DNA from: Thermoplasmatales archaeon UBA447 | GTDB lineage: Archaea; Thermoplasmatota; Thermoplasmata; Thermoplasmatales; Thermoplasmataceae | Assembly (NCBI GenBank): GCA_002503205.1 | Contig: DARE01000055.1 | Coordinates: 1 to 5,762, forward strand | DNA: 5,762 bases | Direction: 5' to 3' | In this document: in pieces, positions 1-4,970 of the stretch | Layout: the number at the start of each line of letters is the position of its first letter | How positions within the stretch are numbered: position 1 is the first letter of the stretch | Notes under the pieces: model-generated | Told to the model about the DNA's origin: nothing | Seen by the model: only the letters and a program-made list of their open reading frames with translations | The model's database searches: none | Position numbers and translations under genes: made by a program

Positions 1-72
1 GGGCCGGTAGATCAGCGGTAGATCGCCTGCTTTGCAAGCAGGAGGCCTCGGGTTCAAATCCCGACCGGTCCA
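1..72 (+). tRNA. tRNA-Ala (anticodon UGC)
   Basis: The complete cloverleaf can be drawn. The acceptor stem pairs GGGCCGG with CCGGTCC. The D stem is GATC/GATC, the anticodon stem is CCTGC/GCAGG, the anticodon loop is TTTGCAA with TGC at 33-35, and the T arm is TCGGG-TTCAAAT-CCCGA, followed by discriminator A72. The third acceptor pair is G:U, the universal alanine identity element (G3:U70). The 3' CCA is not encoded, as is common in archaea. There is no intron. The gene begins exactly at the first base of the window, so its promoter is outside. An opposite-strand reading frame crosses it without a stop, which suggests that the gene doubles as an integration site. Confidence 0.97.
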
Positions 73-241
73 TTCTGTGTTTTTCTGACTCCGAAGTCAA
101 AAGGAATGATGGATTTCTGCTCCAGACTTTCAGGCAGGAGGCCATGAATTTGGAAAGATTCAGGCCATAGGCTCTGGCACTGTCTGCAAGCTCACTGTCA
201 ATGAACAGACTTACTCTCTTTTTTTGTGTCATTATGCGCAT
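1..241 (-). CDS. RHH-domain ORF running antisense through the tRNA; probable N-terminal integrase fragment (partial, 3' end outside window)
   Basis: An open frame of 80 codons starts at ATG 241 (MRIMTQKK; a second in-frame ATG is at 232) and has no stop before the left edge. Residues 8-43 read as a ribbon-helix-helix domain: strand RVSLFID, helix ELADSARAYG, turn with NLSKF, helix ASCLKVW. After a short Ser/Glu-rich linker, the frame enters the tRNA antisense at residue 57 and yields SGFEPEASCLQSRRSTADLP. In SSV-type archaeal elements the attachment site lies inside the integrase gene, so integration leaves an N-terminal fragment reading out of the element into the tRNA. This ORF has that geometry. 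The catalytic domain (Arg/His/Tyr residues) is not in the window, so integrase identity is inferred. It could instead be a stand-alone RHH regulator whose frame happens to stay open across the tRNA. The RHH domain itself is convincing. Confidence 0.65.
   Translation of the reverse strand, partial: MRIMTQKKRVSLFIDSELADSARAYGLNLSKFMASCLKVWSRNPSFLLTSESEKHRMDRSGFEPEASCLQSRRSTADLPA
31..72. other. Candidate attachment site (att core) in the 3' half of tRNA-Ala
   Basis: Archaeal integrases commonly recombine within the anticodon-loop-to-3'-end half of a tRNA gene, so that the tRNA is restored on integration. Here element-like sequence starts directly after A72, and an RHH ORF reads into the tRNA from that side. 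The second copy of the core, expected at the other end of an integrated element, is not in this window. The exact borders are therefore unknown and the call rests on geometry alone. Confidence 0.4.
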
Positions 242-258
242 AGATACACACAGGAATA

Positions 259-281
259 CATGAAATTCATGGTTTTATTAA
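259..281 (-). promoter_or_regulatory. Promoter/operator of the RHH ORF: palindrome beside a TATA-like box
   Basis: Positions 259-271 form a perfect palindrome, CATGAA-A-TTCATG. Directly upstream on the minus strand is an A/T-rich TATA-like stretch, TTAATAAAA (plus-strand 273-281). A start point about 25 bases downstream would fall near 252, just ahead of the ATG codons at 241 and 232. The palindrome lies between TATA box and start point, a classic place for an autorepressing dimeric RHH protein. The promoter call is inferred; the palindrome is exact. Confidence 0.45.
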
Positions 282-355
282 GACAGAGAAATTTTAATTT
301 CTGCAATTTGTTGTAAATAGACCGTAGTGATAACATAATTATTAGTTGTAAACTC

Positions 356-381
356 CTTACATCACTTACAAAGCCTTACAT
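356..381 (+). repeat. Iteron cluster A (three CTTACA sites)
   Basis: CTTACAT at 356, CTTACAA at 365 and CTTACAT at 375, with start-to-start distances of 9 and 10 bp. This cluster mirrors the outer right cluster at 635-659. Confidence 0.85.
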
Positions 382-420
382 CATTTTGTAATGCATGTCG
401 AAGCCGTAAAATAGGGGGTT

Positions 421-454
421 CTTACAAACATTACAGGTCTTACGCATCTGTAAG
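421..454 (+). repeat. Iteron cluster B (three direct sites plus one inverted)
   Basis: CTTACAA at 421, ATTACAG at 430 and CTTACGC at 439 sit at exact 9-bp steps. A fourth unit at 448-454 continues the same 9-bp phase but is inverted (CTGTAAG). The first three mirror the cluster at 571-595. Confidence 0.8.
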
Positions 455-460
455 CACATA

Positions 461-523
461 CTTACATGACATGAACTTGGATCTTACCATGATATAAACT
501 ATCATGCTTACATAATTTACCAT
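461..523 (+). repeat. Central irregular iterons with a 7-bp dyad
   Basis: CTTACAT at 461, CTTACCA at 483, CTTACAT at 507 and the degenerate TTTACCA at 516 all point the same way; only the last two keep the 9-bp step. Between them, CATGATA (488-494) and TATCATG (500-506) form a perfect inverted repeat around TAAAC. The overall axis of the array (about 508) falls at the copy starting at 507, so this is where an origin core would be expected. Confidence 0.65.
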
Positions 524-550
524 GTCAATTGTTATCACTACCTCTCGCGC

Positions 551-559
551 GTATAAAGG
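551..559 (+). promoter_or_regulatory. TATA-like box inside the origin region
   Basis: GTATAAAGG follows a CGCGCG run (546-551) and resembles an archaeal TATA box. A start point about 25 bases on would lie near 580, inside the inverted iteron cluster, and no ORF follows for 1.6 kb on this strand. If real, it would drive an untranslated origin transcript. It may also be only part of the origin's melting or binding architecture. Confidence 0.25.
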
Positions 560-570
560 GTGTATTTTCT

Positions 571-595
571 GTGTAAGGTATGTAAGTCGCGTAAG
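571..595 (-). repeat. Iteron cluster E (three TGTAAG-type sites)
   Basis: GTGTAAG at 571, ATGTAAG at 580 and GCGTAAG at 589 sit at exact 9-bp steps, inverted relative to clusters A and B. The 46-bp offset from this cluster to the next one equals the offset between clusters A and B. Confidence 0.85.
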
Positions 596-634
596 AATAC
601 AAGAAAATACTGGATTTCCATTATATTGTTCTAA

Positions 635-659
635 ATGTAAGGAATGTAAGGCATGTAAG
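635..659 (-). repeat. Iteron cluster F (three perfect ATGTAAG sites)
   Basis: ATGTAAG is repeated exactly at 635, 644 and 653 with 9-bp pitch and two-base linkers (GA, GC). It is the most regular cluster in the array. A strongly A+T-rich stretch (661-690) follows at once and could serve as a duplex-unwinding element. Confidence 0.9.
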
Positions 660-916
660 ATTATAATTATTATAAATTAGATAAATTCACCCTAAAATAG
701 AGAGATTTATCAACTCTACAATCACTTATCTTAGAGACATTCATTCATGGACCTCAGGAGTTAACCCCTCCCTCTCTTAATTAACTAATATTACACATTG
801 AAAACAGGATCGATCGCAATCACTTTAAAAATGGAGCTAGCATTTGCCTTATCTATTAGGTGATTGATAACTGGTTGAATTGGATTGACCTCAACTTATT
901 CATGTGATTAGGGTTT
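660..916. other. Gene-free interval between the iteron array and the minus-strand gene
   Basis: No reading frame of convincing length or start was found on either strand. The left end (661-690) is nearly all A/T and may be the unwinding region of the origin. TTATC/GATAA half-sites occur at 849-869. For a minus-strand transcript leaving the gene that stops at 917, the first T-run is T5 at 826-830, which could act as a weak archaeal terminator. Nothing else stands out. Confidence 0.5.
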
Positions 917-2146
917 TTACTCTAACACCCCATTCTCTCTGTATTTCTTCGAAATTTCAAGTAATTCCTCGATTATAGACTTAAAAGAAATAAGGGCTCT
1001 CTGGTCCATCAGAGCGCTATAACCTATTGTCTCCTTATGCTTATAAATCGAACTAAATGCTAGAGCAGAAGTTATTGGGAGCTCATGCTGCTTAGTTTCC
1101 CATTCTACAATCATTAACTTTAATCCAAGGATCGCAGAAATAAAACTAAATCCAGAAATGCTACTTTTATACTTCCAATGCCAATCTGCAACGTTTTTGT
1201 AATTGTCGGAAAAGCCTAAAATTTCAGGAAACTTTTTCTGTCTCTTTCCTCTTATTACAGACTTAGTCGCTCCTTCCTGTAGGCTCATTGTGTTTTGTAT
1301 TTCCTTGATTAACGCCTCGAATATGACCGAGTCCCTATTGATTAATTTTAGGGTCTCTAGGTCTTCTTTGCTCTCATCCCGTATCATGAACCCCTTCGGG
1401 AAATGGAAGAATATCTTAAGAGATAAGGATGGCCTTAAATTGTAGAGATTACCAATATATATGAAGGCCAGAAAATCCATTCTCAAGTGATATGGATCTT
1501 CAATTGTATCTTTTGTTAAAAATAGAAAGCTAAGTGTTTCGCGAACGAGTTCAGAAAGGGAGAGGCTTGTGTTTTTATCTTCCTGGTATAGGCAAGCCAA
1601 TATCAAAGCCCTAAGTTTGTTCAGCTCTTCAAACTCTTCTTCATCTACGCTCATTATGTAATTGCTCTCTCTTTTTTTAGTATCTGCCTTTTCTTGCCCA
1701 ATCATATTTTCCTGGTCCATCAGATTTTTGAAATCATTTGATTTCGAATCGTCATCATATTTATCTGCCCGTATGGTCTCTCCTGAAAGATTTGAACGAT
1801 GTTCTATTAAGCTTTGAAACAAATCTTCTTCTTCTTTTAGGCGTTTCTTCAAAACCACCAGAAGTTCATCTGGGTTCTTTGGAATAGAGTTCTCAGGAAG
1901 CCCTCTTTTCCTGTAAAAACGCCTTAGGTAATTCATTCTTAATTTATCGTCTTCTACTGTCATAATTAACCATGAAACAACTATGAAACTCCTTATAATT
2001 TCATTTAACTGCAGAAGATTTTTCACTTCGCCGCCTGAGTAAAGAGATAATTTCTGTATGTTGTAAAGAACAGAGTATTCCTCTGTGCTGAATGAAATTG
2101 GAAACTTTTTCTTATCCGTAAATAGGCATAGTGTGTATTTATACAA
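917..2146 (-). CDS. Protein of unknown function, 409 residues, A+T-rich gene
   Basis: I do not recognise this protein. The frame is open for 409 codons and ends with TAA at 917. It has a charged central section (about residues 95-180, rich in Lys, Glu and Asp, including KKRLKEEEDLF and DEEEFEELNKLR) that looks helical or coiled-coil and partly disordered. It is flanked by more hydrophobic parts, such as LILACLY, FLAFIYIGNLYNL and SGFSFISAILGLKLMIVEW. None is a clear transmembrane segment or catalytic motif. The start is unsure. An upstream in-frame TAA leaves only TTG at 2146 as a long start; the first in-frame ATG is at 1963 (MTVEDDKL), which would give 348 residues. The TTG lies inside a repeated TATA-like 11-mer, but a second copy is spaced correctly to place a leaderless start there. 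The gene is visibly A+T-richer than the operon to its right, suggesting separate origin. Confidence 0.7.
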   Translation of the reverse strand: MYKYTLCLFTDKKKFPISFSTEEYSVLYNIQKLSLYSGGEVKNLLQLNEIIRSFIVVSWLIMTVEDDKLRMNYLRRFYRKRGLPENSIPKNPDELLVVLKKRLKEEEDLFQSLIEHRSNLSGETIRADKYDDDSKSNDFKNLMDQENMIGQEKADTKKRESNYIMSVDEEEFEELNKLRALILACLYQEDKNTSLSLSELVRETLSFLFLTKDTIEDPYHLRMDFLAFIYIGNLYNLRPSLSLKIFFHFPKGFMIRDESKEDLETLKLINRDSVIFEALIKEIQNTMSLQEGATKSVIRGKRQKKFPEILGFSDNYKNVADWHWKYKSSISGFSFISAILGLKLMIVEWETKQHELPITSALAFSSIYKHKETIGYSALMDQRALISFKSIIEELLEISKKYRENGVLE

Positions 2147-2181
2147 TCTTTTCTCTGTGTAACATAACTCTATTTATACAA
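2136..2181 (-). promoter_or_regulatory. Duplicated TATA-like 11-mer (TTGTATAAATA on the minus strand)
   Basis: The 11-mer TATTTATACAA occurs at 2136-2146 and again at 2171-2181. Read on the minus strand, both are TTGTATAAATA, a good archaeal TATA box. The distal copy predicts a start point near 2149, just before TTG 2146; the proximal copy predicts one near 2114, inside the frame. The distal copy overlaps the left arm of the dyad next to the divergent RHH gene. One operator could therefore control both directions. Confidence 0.5.
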
Positions 2182-2202
2182 CGTGTGCATACACATTGTA
2201 TA
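2175..2202 (+). promoter_or_regulatory. 28-bp operator-like dyad overlapping TATA box and start codon of the RHH gene
   Basis: Arms TATACAACGTGT (2175-2186) and ACACATTGTATA (2191-2202) match at 11 of 12 positions around a GCAT spacer. The left arm overlaps the TATA-like sequence (about 2173-2178); the right arm ends on the A of the ATG at 2202. A start point about 25 bases past the TATA box would coincide with the ATG, so the transcript is probably leaderless. A dimer bound here would block both polymerase entry and the divergent promoter, which fits autorepression by the 44-residue RHH protein. Confidence 0.7.
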
Positions 2203-2336
2203 TGGAACCAAGGGTAAATATCTATCTAAGGCCAGAAGTTAAGATTAAGTTAGTTAAAAAAGCCAACAAAATGGGCCTTTCCCTGTCAAAACTACTTGTT
2301 AAAGCTGCTCTTGATTATGAGGTACCCGAGCAATGA
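2202..2336 (+). CDS. Small ribbon-helix-helix (CopG/Arc-type) DNA-binding protein, 44 residues
   Basis: The whole product is one RHH domain: an N-terminal strand (RVNIYLR, residues 4-10), helix A (PEVKIKLVKKANKMG, 11-25), then helix B beginning SLSKLLVKAALDYE (27-40). Such proteins dimerise through the strand, which enters the DNA major groove. Plasmid CopG-type members of about 45 residues repress replication genes and set copy number. The length, the dyad over its start codon and its position just upstream of the replicative ATPase gene all support that role, which is inferred. No Shine-Dalgarno sequence precedes the ATG, consistent with a leaderless message. The divergent neighbour and the operon from 2466 are the likely additional targets. 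It is related in fold, but not closely in sequence, to the RHH domain of the tRNA-overlapping ORF. Confidence 0.85.
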   Translation: MEPRVNIYLRPEVKIKLVKKANKMGLSLSKLLVKAALDYEVPEQ

Positions 2337-2358
2337 AAACATCAAAATTTAAGAAAGA

Positions 2359-2374
2359 GGGCCCCGAAGGGCCC
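2359..2374 (+). terminator. Perfect GC hairpin between the RHH gene and the ATPase operon
   Basis: GGGCCC-CGAA-GGGCCC forms a six-pair all-GC stem with a four-base loop, 22 bases after the RHH stop codon. A T4 run (2382-2385) follows eight bases later. It may terminate or attenuate the RHH transcript. Because each arm is itself a palindrome, it could also be a protein-binding site or belong to the structured leader downstream. An A/T-rich stretch at 2344-2352 just upstream could be a separate TATA box for the operon. Confidence 0.4.
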
Positions 2375-2376
2375 AG

Positions 2377-2464
2377 TGAGATTTTCCCGCATCCACTCAG
2401 TACAATCTCATTCTCTCAGTCAGAGAACACAACTCACAACTCGCAGGTGAGTAAGGAGGTGAGT
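2377..2464 (+). promoter_or_regulatory. Structured leader with nested inverted repeats in front of the ATPase gene
   Basis: Three inverted repeats occur in succession: TGAGATT/AATCTCA (2377-2383 and 2404-2410), TTCTCT/AGAGAA (2411-2416 and 2422-2427) and ACTCAC/GTGAGT (2432-2437 and 2447-2452). The element AGGTGAGT is directly repeated at 2445-2452 and 2457-2464, and the second copy overlaps the ribosome binding site. ACTCAC could therefore pair with either copy, leaving the binding site free in one fold and hidden in the other. The repeats are exact; their regulatory use is inference, and they could also act as DNA sites. Confidence 0.4.
2455..2462 (+). promoter_or_regulatory. Strong Shine-Dalgarno sequence of the ATPase gene
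   Basis: GGAGGTGA is fully complementary to the archaeal 16S 3' end. Six bases separate the GGAGG core from ATG 2466, which fixes that ATG as the start. Confidence 0.85.
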
Positions 2465-2465
2465 T

Positions 2466-4970
2466 ATGTCTAATTTTACCAATGCAGGAAAGGCATATAA
2501 GCCTAACCAGAATGACAAGGATAAGGTCATTGAGATAGCAAATGCAATGCCTTACTATCTCAAGGATGCTTATTTTGACCGGGCAGAGATTCAGAACTAC
2601 CGGACCGGATCCTATTTCGAGGGCTTATCCGAGAAACAAATTCTTGACAGGATGGTTGAAGAAGCCTACAAGCTGGGCCTTCCAAAGGAACTTGAAAATG
2701 TATTCCGCAGGAACTCCGATATATTCAGGGAATGGCAGAGTCAAAAGAGCAGACATACCTCCGCAAAGTCATCAGAAGAAGCCAAGGATTTTAAACAGGA
2801 CAATCAAACAATGGATCCTCCTGGTGATTCCCATGAGGTTAGAGTAGCTCCATACATCCATCCCTTGAGATTGGAACATGCAGGGGAACGAAGGAAAGAT
2901 GGTTGCATAGTGGCCAATCTGGACATAGAGGGAAGCAGCGTAATGGTTGTCGATCCAATCCCTGAGGTTCTGGCATCCTACCGTCAGGCCCTCATTATAC
3001 AGCAATCCGAGGAAAATGGCGGATCTGAGGAACTGACTGTAAAGAACAGTGAATACCTGCTCCTGGGATTTTATAGGAACGTCAAGGTATACAATTCAAT
3101 CATCCCCGGCAAGGCAAGGAAGGTTGAATTTGACATTATATCCTCAGTCCTTCCTTCGCCTGTGCATCTTGGCCCGAGCAGTGAGAAGGACATCCTTTCC
3201 GCTATGAATCTGCTTGGCCTTATACCGGACAAGAGGAATGCTCCTGAAAACCTCACCATAGTGATAAATGCCTATATCCAGTCAGGAAAGGCCGAGATAT
3301 TGACTGGATTTGACACTCCAGGGTTCTACTGGGATCCCGACAATAAGAGGATAACAGTCATAGGCTATCAACTGCGAAACCCATCTGCAGAAGAACTTCG
3401 AAACGCTCTTACTGCCCTGGACAGGATAGTAAGACTGTTCCCACAGATTGGATGGGCCAGAGTTTCATCTGTTGTTAAATGGGGATTGTCCGCACCGTTT
3501 CACTACTGCATGAAACAGCGGCACATTTACCCAAGGGAGATCCTTGAATACGGTGTATCGGGCACATTCAAAACGGCTGCTCTCACGATTTCACACGGGA
3601 TATACGGATTGTGGGATGGGACTTCCAATCATGGTTTCTTCATATCCGGTACAGCAGCCAATACTGAAGCAAGAATGGGCGTCGCCCTTGAAAAGGGCAC
3701 ATTCCCTGTAATAATCGATGAAGCTGATCCAGTATACCTCATGGATGGAAGGGAAAACCATGCGAATGTCAGAGTAATAGCAATGCTCAAGTATGCCCTG
3801 CAGTCCACAGAGTCAAGGTTTACCTATGACAAGGGGACCAGCATTGCGCTGGCAGCAATTGGCATGACAGCCAATAGGAAGTTTCCGGCAGAAGCTGAAG
3901 CACTGCTGAACAGGATTGATGTATATGAAACAAGCGAAAGGGAGGTAATCAGGGCATCATTAACTGAAAAGGCAGAATTTCAGGCCCTTCAGAATAAACT
4001 TTATCCGCAGCTGGAACCCATGGGGCAATGGGTTGCGAATAAAATAACCGAAAACCCGGGCATACTCACTCCAGATTACATCACCCTCGGAGAAGACCTC
4101 CTTTCGGAGATGTATAGGGAAGCTGGGTTGGAGTTACCGGAATGGGTCGTCTTAAGGACACAGGTAACTACAATTGAGGATGATAAGGTTGACCGTGTAG
4201 AACAAATCCGTTCATTCCTGGTTAAGTCAAATCTTGAGGCGTTCTCCAGGAATATTGGCAGGACAGGTATTCTCACTGACAGCGGCAGGGGTGGAGAGTA
4301 TCCCCAGTATGACAGCATGACGAATGTAACAGCCGAGGAAAGGATAGGTCATTCCATCAGGAATAACCTAATTCCATGGCAGATTTACAAGAATACTACC
4401 GGAATAGAGCATGTTGTCCTGACGACAGCATTTGCCAGGGAGGTTTCCAGGATAGTTGGTGAATCCTATAATCTCCAGTCCATAGGCGAGTTGCTTGGAT
4501 TTGAGTACAAGGTAGCCTGGATAAATGGTAAGTCCAGTAGGACTATTGCTGTCAAATTAGATTACTATCTGAGATTCCTTCTGCCGGACTTTGAGGATTC
4601 GCAACCTCCCCAACCTGAGGAAATAAGGAAAGAACTGAGGGAACTAAAACAGCTGCCAAAGGAACCGGAACCTGCTGAGGATAGCAAAGGGAAGCCCGAG
4701 ACAAAGGCCAGTGAAAATGAAGGCCCGCAAAGCGATCCTGAACCTGAAATTAGGCCACCAATGAATCCTGCCCTGAAGCTTCTGATAGACTGCACCTACA
4801 ATTCGTCAAAGAAATACAAGACTGTGACGGAACTCTGGAAATCAAGCACGGACCCCAACCTTACGCAGGAATTGATATTTCAAGAGCTCGAAAAGCTGGT
4901 CAAAGAGGGCAAGGTCATCAAGAAGGGCTCAGCCTACGGGTCTGTTGATGTCCTGGAGGGAAAGCCATGA
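2466..4970 (+). CDS. AAA+/SF3-like replicative ATPase (probable helicase/initiator) with C-terminal winged-helix region, 834 residues
   Basis: The ATPase core lies at about residues 345-500. It has a P-loop GVSGTFKT (363-370), Walker B PVIIDEAD (414-421), a sensor-1-like AAIGMTANR (463-471, Asn470) and LLNRIDVYE (480-488), whose Arg483 sits where MCM-like and SF3 helicases carry the arginine finger. The spacing and the YGLWDGTSNHGFFISGTAANTE-like section between Walker motifs recall DUF927/SF3-type plasmid and phage helicases. The P-loop is non-canonical: Phe368 replaces the glycine before Lys369. Residues 1-110 are helical and charged; 125-345 form a mixed domain without a recognised primase motif. 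Residues 710-765 are a Pro/Glu-rich linker, followed by a winged-helix-like end (767-830, with LIFQELEKLVKEGKVIKKG). It heads the operon and is the likely replication protein acting on the iteron array. Helicase activity is inferred; a DNA-packaging or transposition ATPase is less likely. Confidence 0.75.
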   Translation: MSNFTNAGKAYKPNQNDKDKVIEIANAMPYYLKDAYFDRAEIQNYRTGSYFEGLSEKQILDRMVEEAYKLGLPKELENVFRRNSDIFREWQSQKSRHTSAKSSEEAKDFKQDNQTMDPPGDSHEVRVAPYIHPLRLEHAGERRKDGCIVANLDIEGSSVMVVDPIPEVLASYRQALIIQQSEENGGSEELTVKNSEYLLLGFYRNVKVYNSIIPGKARKVEFDIISSVLPSPVHLGPSSEKDILSAMNLLGLIPDKRNAPENLTIVINAYIQSGKAEILTGFDTPGFYWDPDNKRITVIGYQLRNPSAEELRNALTALDRIVRLFPQIGWARVSSVVKWGLSAPFHYCMKQRHIYPREILEYGVSGTFKTAALTISHGIYGLWDGTSNHGFFISGTAANTEARMGVALEKGTFPVIIDEADPVYLMDGRENHANVRVIAMLKYALQSTESRFTYDKGTSIALAAIGMTANRKFPAEAEALLNRIDVYETSEREVIRASLTEKAEFQALQNKLYPQLEPMGQWVANKITENPGILTPDYITLGEDLLSEMYREAGLELPEWVVLRTQVTTIEDDKVDRVEQIRSFLVKSNLEAFSRNIGRTGILTDSGRGGEYPQYDSMTNVTAEERIGHSIRNNLIPWQIYKNTTGIEHVVLTTAFAREVSRIVGESYNLQSIGELLGFEYKVAWINGKSSRTIAVKLDYYLRFLLPDFEDSQPPQPEEIRKELRELKQLPKEPEPAEDSKGKPETKASENEGPQSDPEPEIRPPMNPALKLLIDCTYNSSKKYKTVTELWKSSTDPNLTQELIFQELEKLVKEGKVIKKGSAYGSVDVLEGKP

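Larger units (their letters stand above)
324..541. repeat. Perfect 12-bp inverted repeat GTAGTGATAACA / TGTTATCACTAC, arms 194 bp apart
   Basis: GTAGTGATAACA at 324-335 is the exact reverse complement of TGTTATCACTAC at 530-541. The arms bracket the left two CTTACA clusters and the central copies, and the midpoint (432.5) falls on the centre of the second cluster. A 12-bp perfect match over this distance is unlikely by chance in so short a region. It could be a pair of binding sites for a second protein in the origin, or pairing arms of a large stem. Confidence 0.7.
356..659. other. Probable replication origin: symmetric CTTACA iteron array
   Basis: Twelve exact copies of CTTACA or its complement lie within 304 bp, six in each orientation, with at least five one-mismatch relatives. 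I saw no exact copy elsewhere in the window. Copies are organised in three-site clusters with about 9-bp pitch. Clusters at 356-381 and 421-445 read CTTACA; clusters at 571-595 and 635-659 read TGTAAG. The start of each left site plus the end of its mirror site sums to 1015 or 1016 in all six pairs, so both nested pairs share one axis near position 508. The 39-bp spacers keep their length but not their sequence. No ORF occupies the region and A+T-rich DNA adjoins the right end. Clustered, phased, inverted iterons near a replicative ATPase gene are typical of plasmid and viral origins. A multi-site operator is the main alternative. Confidence 0.75.

Noticed and set aside
1..72. Treating the peptide read antisense from the tRNA as evidence of a conserved protein domain by itself
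   Set aside because: Many databases contain spurious proteins translated from tRNA antisense strands; only the fusion in frame with the RHH domain makes this frame worth reporting.
287..302. AGAAAT-TTTA-ATTTCT inverted repeat as a terminator or operator
   Set aside because: The arms are six A/T-rich pairs in A/T-rich DNA, so chance is a sufficient explanation and no gene end lies beside it.
356..659. CRISPR array as an explanation of the short regular repeats
   Set aside because: The units are only 6-7 bp, occur in both orientations and have 2-3 bp linkers, far from CRISPR repeat and spacer sizes.
1203..1445. Plus-strand 80-codon frame inside the 409-codon gene
   Set aside because: It has no ribosome binding site or promoter and lies wholly antisense to the longer frame; the product looks like a random antisense translation.
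2542..3259. Short frames of 62 to 101 codons on both strands within the ATPase gene
   Set aside because: All overlap the well-supported ATPase frame, which has a strong ribosome binding site and intact motifs; the short products have no domain character.
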